Shown in pieces: positions 1 through 5,918 of a stretch of 5,918 bases of DNA (its first letter is position 1; every line of letters starts with the position of its first letter). The notes under the pieces were generated by a model. It worked only from the letters and a program-made list of their open reading frames with translations, was not told the origin of the DNA and did no database searches. The stretch comes from JAWWBN01 sp033720955. GTDB lineage: Bacteria > Acidobacteriota > Thermoanaerobaculia > Multivoradales > JAHEKO01. The stretch covers positions 1-5,918 of the forward strand of contig JAWWBN010000235.1 in NCBI GenBank assembly GCA_033720955.1. The letters run 5' to 3'. Position numbers and translations under genes: made by a program.

Positions 1-1635
1 CTGGAACCCGGGGAAGACCTGGATGCCGGCCGGCGCCGGGCGGCAGCGCGGATCGGGCTGGGGCCAGGGCGGCCGGCAGAACTGGTTGGGCTCGCCGCCG
101 TCGATGTAGGACGCCGGCTCGCCCGCCTCGATCTCGTAGCCGTCCTCGCGGTATTCCACCCCCAGGGCCACGCTCACCGGCGCCGCCAGACCCCAGTCGG
201 CGGTGCCGAAGAAGTCCAGGGTGAAGGTGGTCTGGTCGAACTTCAGCGTCCCGGCGTCGGCCGAGGTGGGGCTGTTCTCCCAGAGCGAGGTGTTGGCCGA
301 GTTGGAGATGAAGAAGTTGAACTCGTTGTTCCCCGTCACCACGGCGGCGTCGTAGGACCAGCCGCCGCCGACGGTTCCGCGGTGCCCCACCGAGAAGGAG
401 AAGTCGTCCACCGAGGTGTTGATCAGCGGCAGGTGGCCGTCCGGCCACAGCAGGGTGTTGGTGCGGTCCTGGCCCGGCAGTCGGTTGAAGCCCGCCGACT
501 CTCCATCGCGGTCGGCCACGCCGCCGAAGAAGTAGAGCTCGCCGTCGCCGCCGGTGGGGAGGGCGCCGTTCAGGAAGAGGTAGCCGTTCTCCGACTCGGC
601 GTCGCCGTAGCGGTGGTTGAGACGGTCGTAGGTGGCCTCCCGCGGATCGGGCGAGCCGTCGGCCAGCGGGGCGTAGATCCGCCGGGGGTCGGGCCCGGCG
701 CGGTTGGTGAAGCCGCGGTCGCGGAGCTCGGCGGTCAGGTTGACGAAGCCGCCGTTGGCGATCTTCCAGCCCCGATTGACGCTCGCCTGGACCGTCTCCC
801 CGTCGCCCTCGAAGTGCTCGCCGGCCGAGACGTCGAGCTTGGTGGTGCCGGTGCCGCTCTTGAGGACGATGTTGATCACCCCGGCGATGGCGTCGGAGCC
901 GTACTGGGCGGCGGCGCCGTCGCGGAGGATCTCGATCCGCTCGATGGCGCTCGACGGGATCGCGTTGAGATCCACGCCGGCCGTGCCGCGGCCGATCGAG
1001 CCGTTCACGTGCACCAGGGCGCTGTTGTGCCGGCGCTTGCCGTTGACCAGCACCAGGGTCTGGTCCGGGCCCAGCCCGCGCAGGGTGGACGGCCGCACGA
1101 TGTCGGTGCCGTCGCTGATGGTCGAGGTCGAGAAGTTGAACGAGGGCGCCAGGAACTGGATGATCCGGCTGGTCTCGGTCTGGCCCGTGTCCTCGAGGTC
1201 GGTCTCGGTGAGCACGTCCACGGGCACCGGCGTCTCGAGCGCCGTGCGGGAGGAGCGCGAGCCGAGCACCACGACCTGCTCACCGAACTGCGCCCGCGCC
1301 GCCTGGAGCGCGAAGTCCGCGGTGACGGTCCCGCCGGCGGTCACGGTGATCGTTTTCTCGCTGGCGCGGAAGCCCGCGGCGACCACCAGCACCACGTAGT
1401 CGCCCGCCGCTGCGCTCAAGGTGTAGCGGCCGTCGGCGCCGGTCTCCGTGTCCCGGTCGCCGCCGATGAGAAGGACGAAGGCGCCGGCGACCGGGGCGCC
1501 GGTCGCGGCGACCGTCACCGTTCCGCTCACGGTGCCCTCCTGGGCGGCGGCGGCGGCCGGAATCAACAGCGTGCAGAGGGCGAGGGCCACCCTCCAGCGG
1601 AGTCGGGCTCGCTCTCGCTCGTTCTCAGGGCTCAT
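1..1635 (-). CDS. TonB-dependent outer-membrane receptor, N-terminal 545 residues (partial, runs off left edge)
   Basis: Outer-membrane active-transport receptor driven by TonB-ExbBD; its substrate cannot be read from the sequence. Reading from ATG at 1635, the frame stays open to base 1. Residues 1-31 form a signal peptide: basic N-region (RERARLRWR), hydrophobic core (VALALCTLLIP) and an alanine run, with probable cleavage before QEG. Residues about 33-113 look like a CarboxypepD_reg/Ig-like fold (GTVSGTV, GADGRYTL, AGDYVVLV, AGF). The plug spans about 125-258 and carries the hallmarks TLRGLGPDQTLVLVNGKRR, NAIPSSAIERIEILRDGAA, QYGSDAIAGVINIVLK. Beta-barrel strands begin near 262. Whole receptors of this kind are usually about 850-1000 residues, so roughly half is missing. 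The start is supported by GGAGG five bases upstream. A 151-bp gap separates it from glgP on the same strand, so co-transcription is possible but unproven. The plug resembles receptors often annotated as iron-complex type, which is not specific for iron. Confidence 0.95.
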   Translation of the reverse strand, partial: MSPENERERARLRWRVALALCTLLIPAAAAAQEGTVSGTVTVAATGAPVAGAFVLLIGGDRDTETGADGRYTLSAAAGDYVVLVVAAGFRASEKTITVTAGGTVTADFALQAARAQFGEQVVVLGSRSSRTALETPVPVDVLTETDLEDTGQTETSRIIQFLAPSFNFSTSTISDGTDIVRPSTLRGLGPDQTLVLVNGKRRHNSALVHVNGSIGRGTAGVDLNAIPSSAIERIEILRDGAAAQYGSDAIAGVINIVLKSGTGTTKLDVSAGEHFEGDGETVQASVNRGWKIANGGFVNLTAELRDRGFTNRAGPDPRRIYAPLADGSPDPREATYDRLNHRYGDAESENGYLFLNGALPTGGDGELYFFGGVADRDGESAGFNRLPGQDRTNTLLWPDGHLPLINTSVDDFSFSVGHRGTVGGGWSYDAAVVTGNNEFNFFISNSANTSLWENSPTSADAGTLKFDQTTFTLDFFGTADWGLAAPVSVALGVEYREDGYEIEAGEPASYIDGGEPNQFCRPPWPQPDPRCRPAPAGIQVFPGFQ

Positions 1636-1640
1636 GGAAG

Positions 1641-1645
1641 CCTCC
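1641..1645 (-). promoter_or_regulatory. Shine-Dalgarno site of the TonB-dependent receptor gene
   Basis: On the minus strand the sequence reads GGAAGGGAGGCTTCCATG. The GGAGG core lies five bases from the ATG at 1635. It is the only strong ribosome binding site in the window and it fixes the receptor start, which is followed directly by a convincing signal peptide. Confidence 0.75.
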
Positions 1646-1738
1646 CTTCCTGCGGAAACGAGCGATCGCGGGAGCGCCTCCCAGCCCTCCCGGGGTCTTT
1701 GCGACCGCTGAGATCGCCTGGGCTCCGCAGTCTGTTCT

Positions 1739-1761
1739 GGCGGCCAGTATACACGGCCGCC
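1739..1761. repeat. Perfect 7-bp inverted repeat between glgP and the receptor gene
   Basis: GGCGGCC (1739-1745) and GGCCGCC (1755-1761) are exact reverse complements separated by a 9-base spacer that contains GTATAC. It begins 26 bases beyond the glgP stop on the minus strand. It could be an operator around a receptor promoter, or an RNA hairpin at the end of the glgP transcript. No T-run follows on the minus strand, so it is not a standard intrinsic terminator. The repeat is plain to see; any function is inference, and short GC-only repeats arise easily at this base composition. Confidence 0.5.
1746..1751 (-). promoter_or_regulatory. Candidate -10 element (TATACT) upstream of the receptor gene
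   Basis: The minus strand reads TATACT here, one base away from the sigma-70 consensus TATAAT, in surroundings that are otherwise nearly pure G+C. Transcription would start near 1739, leaving a leader of roughly 100 bases before the receptor ATG. No TTGACA-like -35 is visible at the expected distance, where the sequence is a run of GGC triplets, so an activator or an alternative sigma factor would be needed if it is real. It sits inside the spacer of the inverted repeat at 1739-1761. Confidence 0.3.
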
Positions 1762-1786
1762 GCCGCCGGGCCGCCGGGGGGAGGCC

Positions 1787-3976
1787 TCAGACCTCCTGGG
1801 TGTGCGGCTCCCCTTCCCGATCGGCGCGGACCAGACGCAGGTAGGCGGTCTCGGTGTAGTCGCGCACCATGCGGCTGGAGGAGAAGCGCGGCCCCACGGT
1901 GGCGATGGCCCGCTTCATCCGCTCGATCCAGCGGCGCGGAAGATCGTCCTCCCCGCGGTCGTAGTAGGTGGGCACCACCTCCTCCTCGAGCACCTGGTAG
2001 AGCGAGAAGGCGTCGGCCTCGTCCTGCTCCTCCTCGCTGCCGGCGGCCTCGGCGCCGCCGATGGCCCAGCCGTTGGTCCCGTCGTAGGCCTCGGGCCACC
2101 ACCCGTCCAGGATGCTCAGGTTGAGCACCCCGTTGGCCGCCGCCTTCTGTCCGCTGGTGCCGCTGGCCTCCTGCGGCCGCCGGGGCGTGTTGAGCCAGAG
2201 GTCCACTCCCTGCACCAGCATGCGAGCCACCCGCATGTCGTAGTTCTCCAGGAAGACGACCTGCTCCTTCAGATCGGGCTCCTGGCTGAGCTTGAAGATG
2301 TGCCGCACCAGGTCCTGCCCCGGCCGGTCGGCGGGGTGGGCCTTTCCGGCGAGGAAGATCCGGACGGGCCGCTCGCGGTTCAGCAGCAGGTGGCGCAGGC
2401 GGTAGAGGTCGCTGAAGATGAGCCCCGCCCGCTTGTAGGTGGCGAACCGGCGCGCGAAGCCGATGGTCAGGGGCCGCGGATCGAACATCCGCTCGAGCTC
2501 GCGCAAGCGGTCGTAGGAGCGCCCGTGCCGCGCGTACTGGTCGCGCAGCCGCGAGCGGGTGAAGCGCATCAGGCGCTCCTTCTGGGCGAGATGGGCCGAC
2601 CAGAGCTCCTCGTCGCGGCTCTCGAGGATGGCGTTCCAGCCCTCCGGGTCGAGCAGGGCGGTCAGCCACTCCGGACCCACCCGCTCGATCAGCAGGTCAC
2701 GGATCTCCGGACCGATCCAGGTCGGCACGTGGATGCCGTTGGTGATCGCCTCCACCACCGGCTGCTCGGCCGGGAGGTCCGGGAAGAGGTGCCGCCACAT
2801 GCGGTCGGAGACCTCGGCGTGCAGCCGGCTCACCCCGTTGGTGGTGCGGCTGGTCCTGAGGGCGAAAGCGGTCAGGTTGAAGGCCTGTCCCGGCTCCCCG
2901 TGATCCCCGTGGCCGATCGCCAGCAGCCGCTCCGTGTCGGTGCCCAGTAGCCCCGCCCACGGCTCGAGGTACCGCCGGGCGACGTCGCGCTCGAACTGCT
3001 CGTTGCCGGCCGGCACGGGCGTGTGGGTGGTGAAGGCGACGTCGCCCTTCACCGCCGCCAGCGCCTCCTCGAAGCCGACCTGCCGGTCGGCAAGGACGCG
3101 CCGAGCCCGCTCGAGCTGCAGGAGGGCGCTGTGGCCCTCGTTGATGTGCCAGACCGCCGGCTCGACCCCCAGGGCGGCGAGCGCCTTGACGCCGCCGCAA
3201 CCGAGAACGATCTCCTGGGCCAGCCGCACCTCCCGGCCGCGCACGTAGAGGGCGTTGGTGATCGGGCGGTCGGCCGGATCGTTCTCCGGCCGGTCGGTGT
3301 CCAACAGGAGCAGAGGCACCCGGCCCACCTGGGCCACCCAGACGCGTGCCGCCACCTCGCGCCCCCCCGGGAAGGGCACCCTCACAGTCACCGCCCGCCC
3401 CTGCGGATCCAGGGCGGGACGCAGCGGGAGCCGCTGGAAGTCGTACTCGGGGTAGGTGTGCTGCTGAAAGCCGTCGGCGTCGACAGTCTGCTGGAAGTAG
3501 CCCGTGCGGTAGAGCAGGCCCACCGCCACGAACGGCAGCCCCAGGTCGCTGGCGCTCTTGCAGTGGTCGCCGGAGAGCACTCCCAGGCCGCCGCCGTAGA
3601 TGGCCAGGGTGTGGTGGATGCCGTACTCCATGGAGAAGTAGGCGATAGGCCCGGCGGCGTACTCCGGGTAGGTGCGGCGGAACCAGGTGTCCGCCTCGCG
3701 GTCCATGTAGGCGTCGAAGGCCCTGATCACCCGCCCGTACGAGCTCATGAAGGACTCGTCCTCGACCAGGGCCTCCCACTGGGAGCGATCGACGTTGAGC
3801 AGCAGCTCCACCGGGTTGCGGTACCGCGCCCAGGAGGGGGCGTCGATCGTCGAGAAGAGCTGCCGCGCCGCGGGGTTCCAGGTCCACCAGAGGTTGTAGG
3901 CCAGGTCGTACAGGCGGTCCACCTCGTCGGGCAGCTCGATCTCCGCCACCTGCATGCCGGCGATGCGCAGATCCAT
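1787..3976 (-). CDS. glgP: Alpha-glucan (glycogen/maltodextrin) phosphorylase, GT35, short form with N-terminal DUF3417-like region
   Basis: Cytoplasmic PLP-dependent enzyme that phosphorolyses terminal alpha-1,4 bonds of glycogen or maltodextrin to glucose-1-phosphate. The 729-residue product has a DUF3417-like N-terminus (about 15-110: LAYNLWWTWNPAARQLF, NPVELL). The phosphorylase core follows: YFSMEYGIHHTLAIYGGGLG (113-132), GDHCKSASDLGLPFVAVGLLY (136-156), HINEGHSALLQLER (277-290), FTTHTPVPAGNEQF (315-328), ITNGIHVPTWIGP (411-423), FARRFATYKRAG (507-518) and AGKAHPAD (543-550). The cofactor-lysine motif EASGTSGQK occupies 603-611, making K611 the PLP lysine, followed by NGVLNLSILDGWWPEAYDG. 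A glutamine (Q610) precedes the lysine where many family members have methionine. Length and motifs match the single-chain bacterial/archaeal type rather than the longer E. coli/mammalian type. ATG 3976 is preferred; an in-frame GTG at 3991 would add five residues and has AAAGGCAGG five bases upstream, so the start is uncertain by 15 bases. The gene is divergent from malQ. Confidence 0.96.
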   Translation of the reverse strand: MDLRIAGMQVAEIELPDEVDRLYDLAYNLWWTWNPAARQLFSTIDAPSWARYRNPVELLLNVDRSQWEALVEDESFMSSYGRVIRAFDAYMDREADTWFRRTYPEYAAGPIAYFSMEYGIHHTLAIYGGGLGVLSGDHCKSASDLGLPFVAVGLLYRTGYFQQTVDADGFQQHTYPEYDFQRLPLRPALDPQGRAVTVRVPFPGGREVAARVWVAQVGRVPLLLLDTDRPENDPADRPITNALYVRGREVRLAQEIVLGCGGVKALAALGVEPAVWHINEGHSALLQLERARRVLADRQVGFEEALAAVKGDVAFTTHTPVPAGNEQFERDVARRYLEPWAGLLGTDTERLLAIGHGDHGEPGQAFNLTAFALRTSRTTNGVSRLHAEVSDRMWRHLFPDLPAEQPVVEAITNGIHVPTWIGPEIRDLLIERVGPEWLTALLDPEGWNAILESRDEELWSAHLAQKERLMRFTRSRLRDQYARHGRSYDRLRELERMFDPRPLTIGFARRFATYKRAGLIFSDLYRLRHLLLNRERPVRIFLAGKAHPADRPGQDLVRHIFKLSQEPDLKEQVVFLENYDMRVARMLVQGVDLWLNTPRRPQEASGTSGQKAAANGVLNLSILDGWWPEAYDGTNGWAIGGAEAAGSEEEQDEADAFSLYQVLEEEVVPTYYDRGEDDLPRRWIERMKRAIATVGPRFSSSRMVRDYTETAYLRLVRADREGEPHTQEV

Positions 3977-3996
3977 GGAGGGCTCGCTCACGACTA

Positions 3997-4005
3997 CCTG
4001 CCTTT
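3997..4005 (-). promoter_or_regulatory. Possible ribosome binding site for an alternative GTG start of glgP
   Basis: The minus strand reads AAAGGCAGG, five bases before an in-frame GTG at 3991-3989, itself five codons upstream of ATG 3976. The ATG has no good purine-rich site at the right distance (CCCTCC lies directly before it). The match to AGGAGG is imperfect, so this raises the GTG as a serious alternative without settling the start. Confidence 0.3.
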
Positions 4006-4068
4006 CTTCTGCTTCGGGACCGGGGGCGCGGGACGCCGGCGCCGGGCTCCGGCGGCGACCGCGAAGGC

Positions 4069-4074
4069 TATCAT
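4069..4074 (+). promoter_or_regulatory. Candidate -10 element (TATCAT) immediately before malQ
   Basis: TATCAT differs from TATAAT at one position and lies seven bases before the malQ GTG at 4082. Initiation from it would fall at or next to the start codon and give a leaderless transcript, in line with the absence of a ribosome binding site. No -35 match is present at 4046-4051. This is a weak call resting on one hexamer. Confidence 0.28.
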
Positions 4075-4081
4075 CCGCCGC

Positions 4082-5629
4082 GTGGGCAAGCGACGCGCCG
4101 GCATTCTCCTCCACCCGACCAGCCTCCCCGGACCGTTCGGGGTGGGCGACCTGGGGCCCGCCGCCGACCGCTTTCTGGCCTGGCTCGCCACCGCCGGAGT
4201 GAGCGTCTGGCAGACCCTGCCGCTCAACGTGACCGGCCTGGGCGGCTCTCCCTACACCCCCGCCTCCGCCTTCGCCGGCAACCCCACGCTGCTGTCGCCG
4301 GAGCGGCTGCGCGACGACGGCCTGGTGACCGAGGGCGAACTGGCCACGGCGCCCGGCGGCGAGGCGGGCCGGGTGCACCTCGACGGGGTCGAGAGCTGGA
4401 AGCGCGGCCTGCTGCGAGCGACCTGGGAGCGATTTCGCCGCCAGCCGTCCGACGGCCGGCTGGCCCAGGAGATGGCGACCTTCGAGACGCACCCCGAGCA
4501 GGCGCCCTGGCTGGACGACTGGGCGCTCTTCGCGGCGCTCAAGAGCCACCTGGGCGGGAGTAGCTGGCTCGACTGGCCCCCCGAGCTGCGCGATCGGCGC
4601 CCGGAGGCGCTGCGGGCGGCCCGCGCGGAGCTCGCCGGCGAGCTCGCCTACCGCCGCTTCGTGCAGTTCCTCTTCTTCCGCCAGTGGGCCGCGGTCCGGG
4701 CCGGCGCCGAGGCGCGCGGTGTCGAGATCCTGGGCGACCTGCCGATCTACGTGGCCCTGGACAGCGCCGACGTCTGGGCCCACCGCGACCTCTTCGACCT
4801 CGACGAGCGGGGCCGTCCCCGCACCGTCGCCGGCGTTCCCCCGGACTACTTCAGCGAGACCGGTCAGCGGTGGGGCAACCCGATCTACCGCTGGGGGAGG
4901 ATCCGCGACAGCGGCTACGCCTGGTGGATCGACCGCATGAGAGCCAACTTCCGCCTCGCCCACCGGGTGCGGATCGACCACTTTCGCGGCCTGGTCGCCT
5001 TCTGGCGGGTCCCCGCCGACGAGGAGACCGCGGTCCGCGGCGAGTGGAGCCCCGGGCCCGGGATCGAGCTCTTCGACGCCCTGGCCGACGCGCTCGGCGA
5101 GCTGGCCCTGGTGGCCGAGGATCTGGGCGAGATCACTCCCGACGTGGAGGAGCTCCGGGTCGAGCTGGGCCTGCCCGGCATGCGGGTGCTCCAGTTCGGG
5201 TTCGACGCCGGCAGCCCCCACGCCCCCCATCGGCTCACCGCCGACACGGTCGTCTACACCGGCACTCACGACAACGACACCACGCGGGGCTGGCTCGCGA
5301 CGGCCGACGCGGCCACCCGGGCGCGGGCGCTCGACTATCTGGACGCCACCCCGGACACGATCCACCGGGCGCTCCTGCGGGCCGCCTGGGTGGCGCCCTC
5401 CGAGCTGGCGGTCGCGCCGCTCCAGGACGTCCTCGGCCTGGGCCCCGAGGCGCGGATGAACACCCCGGGGGAGCCCGCCGGCAACTGGAGCTGGCGCCTG
5501 GCCGACGAGGCCGCCCTCGACGAGGGCCGCGCCGCCCGCCTGCGGCGTCTGACCGAGGTCGCCGAGCGGCTGCCCCCGGAGTCGGTGGAGGATCCCGGGG
5601 GCCCGGAGGGGTCGCCCGGCGCGGGCTAG
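4082..5629 (+). CDS. malQ: 4-alpha-glucanotransferase (amylomaltase / disproportionating enzyme), GH77
   Basis: Cytoplasmic enzyme that transfers alpha-1,4-glucan segments between maltodextrins, releasing glucose and lengthening short chains for the phosphorylase. The 515-residue protein is typical in length for the Thermus-type amylomaltase and has the family order of motifs. These are AGILLHPTSLPGPFGVGDLG (6-25), VWQTLPLNVTGLGGSPYTP (42-60), ILGDLPIYVALDSADVWAH (216-234), GVPPDYFSETGQRWGNPIY (251-269), RIDHFRG (297-303), LVAEDLG (343-349), YTGTHDNDT (392-400) and RMNTPGEPAGNWSWRL (458-473). By family alignment the nucleophile is D299, the acid/base E346 and the transition-state aspartate D397; all three are present. 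The GTG start is chosen because homology begins directly after it and no closer ATG exists; no good Shine-Dalgarno precedes it. The last dozen residues (DPGGPEGSPGAG) are a low-complexity tail. The downstream debranching gene begins four bases after the stop, so the two are very likely one operon. Confidence 0.97.
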   Translation: MGKRRAGILLHPTSLPGPFGVGDLGPAADRFLAWLATAGVSVWQTLPLNVTGLGGSPYTPASAFAGNPTLLSPERLRDDGLVTEGELATAPGGEAGRVHLDGVESWKRGLLRATWERFRRQPSDGRLAQEMATFETHPEQAPWLDDWALFAALKSHLGGSSWLDWPPELRDRRPEALRAARAELAGELAYRRFVQFLFFRQWAAVRAGAEARGVEILGDLPIYVALDSADVWAHRDLFDLDERGRPRTVAGVPPDYFSETGQRWGNPIYRWGRIRDSGYAWWIDRMRANFRLAHRVRIDHFRGLVAFWRVPADEETAVRGEWSPGPGIELFDALADALGELALVAEDLGEITPDVEELRVELGLPGMRVLQFGFDAGSPHAPHRLTADTVVYTGTHDNDTTRGWLATADAATRARALDYLDATPDTIHRALLRAAWVAPSELAVAPLQDVLGLGPEARMNTPGEPAGNWSWRLADEAALDEGRAARLRRLTEVAERLPPESVEDPGGPEGSPGAG

Positions 5630-5633
5630 CCGA

Positions 5634-5918
5634 GTGAGACCCGGCGCCGTCTGGGACGGCCAGCGCACCCGCTTCTCCCTCTTCTCGGTTCACGCCGACG
5701 GGGTGGAGCTCTGTCTCTACCGGCGCGAGGAGGACGGGTGGAGCGAAGAGGCGCGTCACCCGCTCGCCGCCACCGGCGACGGGACCGGAGGGTGGACCGC
5801 CGAGCTCGCGGTCGGTCCGGGCCAGGCCTACGGCTACCGTGTCCACGGGCCCTTTGCCCCGCGGAGGGGCCACCGGTTCAATCCCGCCAAGCTGCTGGCC
5901 GACCCTGCGGCGCGCGGC
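5634..5918 (+). CDS. glgX: Glycogen debranching enzyme (GlgX/TreX, isoamylase-type GH13), N-terminal 95 residues (partial, runs off right edge)
   Basis: Family role: hydrolysis of alpha-1,6 branch points in glycogen or phosphorylase-limit dextrin. Only the N-terminal CBM48-like domain is in the window. It reads WDGQRTRFSLFSVHADGVELCLY (about 7-29), then GWTAELAVGPGQAYGYRVHG (59-78) and PFAPRRGHRFNPAKLLADP (79-97 region, just before the edge). These are characteristic of the GlgX/isoamylase subgroup, which is normally about 650-720 residues, so the catalytic GH13 barrel lies outside. The start is GTG at 5634, four bases after the malQ stop, with no Shine-Dalgarno at a proper distance (a GGAGGGG at 5605-5611 is too far). 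Translation is probably coupled to malQ. No other in-frame start is seen just upstream. The N-terminus is a little short, lacking the PLG-type segment that usually precedes the first strand. TreX versus GlgX specificity cannot be decided from this fragment. Confidence 0.9.
   Translation, partial: MRPGAVWDGQRTRFSLFSVHADGVELCLYRREEDGWSEEARHPLAATGDGTGGWTAELAVGPGQAYGYRVHGPFAPRRGHRFNPAKLLADPAARG

Larger units (their letters stand above)
3977..4081. promoter_or_regulatory. Divergent intergenic region between glgP and malQ
   Basis: About 105 bases separate the two divergently read start codons, so both promoters must lie here or inside the flanking coding ends. Its middle (4018-4062) is nearly pure G+C and contains the imperfect palindrome GGACGCCGGC/GCCGGGCTCC at 4031-4050 (eight of ten base pairs match). 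AT-richer patches lie at each end: TACCTGCCTTTCTTCTGC near glgP and AAGGCTATCAT near malQ. No consensus -35 box is visible in either direction. A shared regulator of both arms is plausible but inferred only from the arrangement. Confidence 0.5.

Noticed and set aside
1670..1682. Small hairpin GGGAG-CGC-CTCCC in the glgP-receptor gap, considered as a terminator or attenuator.
   Set aside because: It has only five base pairs with a three-base loop and no following T-run on either strand; this is common by chance at this GC content.
1762..1786. GC-rich run just after the glgP stop, considered as an intrinsic terminator.
   Set aside because: It consists of GGC/CCG triplets and a C-run on the minus strand, with no single clear stem and no U-tract, so a terminator call is not supported.
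382..2124. A 580-codon plus-strand open frame across the receptor gene and the end of glgP.
   Set aside because: It is antisense to two well-supported genes, crosses the intergenic gap, and its translation is Arg/Gly/Ala/Pro-rich without recognisable motifs.
1802..2950. A 382-codon plus-strand open frame opposite the C-terminal half of glgP.
   Set aside because: It is a shadow of the phosphorylase frame; it covers the PLP-lysine region on the opposite strand and has no protein-like motifs of its own.
3023..4081. The malQ frame stays open far upstream, suggesting a possible 353-residue N-terminal extension.
   Set aside because: The extension is antisense to glgP and has no MalQ homology; amylomaltase similarity begins immediately after GTG 4082, giving the normal family length.
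4684..5637. A 317-codon plus-strand open frame overlapping malQ in another frame.
   Set aside because: It is an Arg/Pro-rich off-frame reading of malQ, ending just after the malQ stop.
3977..5668. The glgP reading frame remains open for another 564 codons upstream, giving an apparent 1293-residue protein fused to the phosphorylase N-terminus.
   Set aside because: This stretch is antisense to malQ, whose catalytic motifs are unmistakable. The antisense translation is low-complexity (rich in G, A, V, R, P) with no domain-like pattern. Long open antisense frames are expected with third-position GC bias.
1..5918. Search for RNA genes, CRISPR repeats, insertion sequences, toxin-antitoxin or defence genes.
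   Set aside because: Nearly all bases lie in four recognised genes and the two gaps (151 and 105 bp) hold no tRNA-like cloverleaf, direct repeats or terminal inverted repeats that I can see.

Overview
This is a GC-rich, almost fully coding stretch of a bacterial chromosome. It carries a compact alpha-glucan (glycogen/maltodextrin) breakdown module next to an outer-membrane receptor gene. The TonB-dependent receptor implies a diderm (Gram-negative-type) host. Strong G/C bias at third codon positions, a receptor with an N-terminal carboxypeptidase-regulatory-like domain, and a short bacterial/archaeal-type glucan phosphorylase would fit Acidobacteriota or a neighbouring high-GC phylum. That assignment is a weak inference; no rRNA or other phylogenetic marker is present.

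Layout: (1) 1-1635, minus strand: first 545 residues of a TonB-dependent receptor (signal peptide, CarboxypepD_reg-like domain, plug, start of the barrel), running off the left edge. (2) 1636-1786: a 151-bp gap with a clear Shine-Dalgarno for the receptor, a perfect 7-bp inverted repeat whose loop contains a -10-like TATACT, and no obvious intrinsic terminator. (3) 1787-3976, minus strand: complete GT35 alpha-glucan phosphorylase (glgP). (4) 3977-4081: a 105-bp divergent intergenic region holding the start signals of both flanking genes. (5) 4082-5629, plus strand: complete GH77 4-alpha-glucanotransferase (malQ). (6) 5634-5918, plus strand: first 95 codons of a GlgX/TreX-type glycogen debranching enzyme, four bases after the malQ stop and running off the right edge.

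Functionally, GlgP would release glucose-1-phosphate from non-reducing ends of alpha-1,4-glucans. The GlgX-type enzyme would hydrolyse alpha-1,6 branches left in the limit dextrin. MalQ would re-arrange short maltodextrins into chains long enough for phosphorolysis. The receptor lies downstream of glgP on the same strand and might be co-transcribed, but the sequence does not show its ligand.

I see no RNA gene, CRISPR array, insertion sequence, phage gene or attachment site. The window looks like ordinary core carbohydrate metabolism with a few modest regulatory oddities, and I found no convincing new system.
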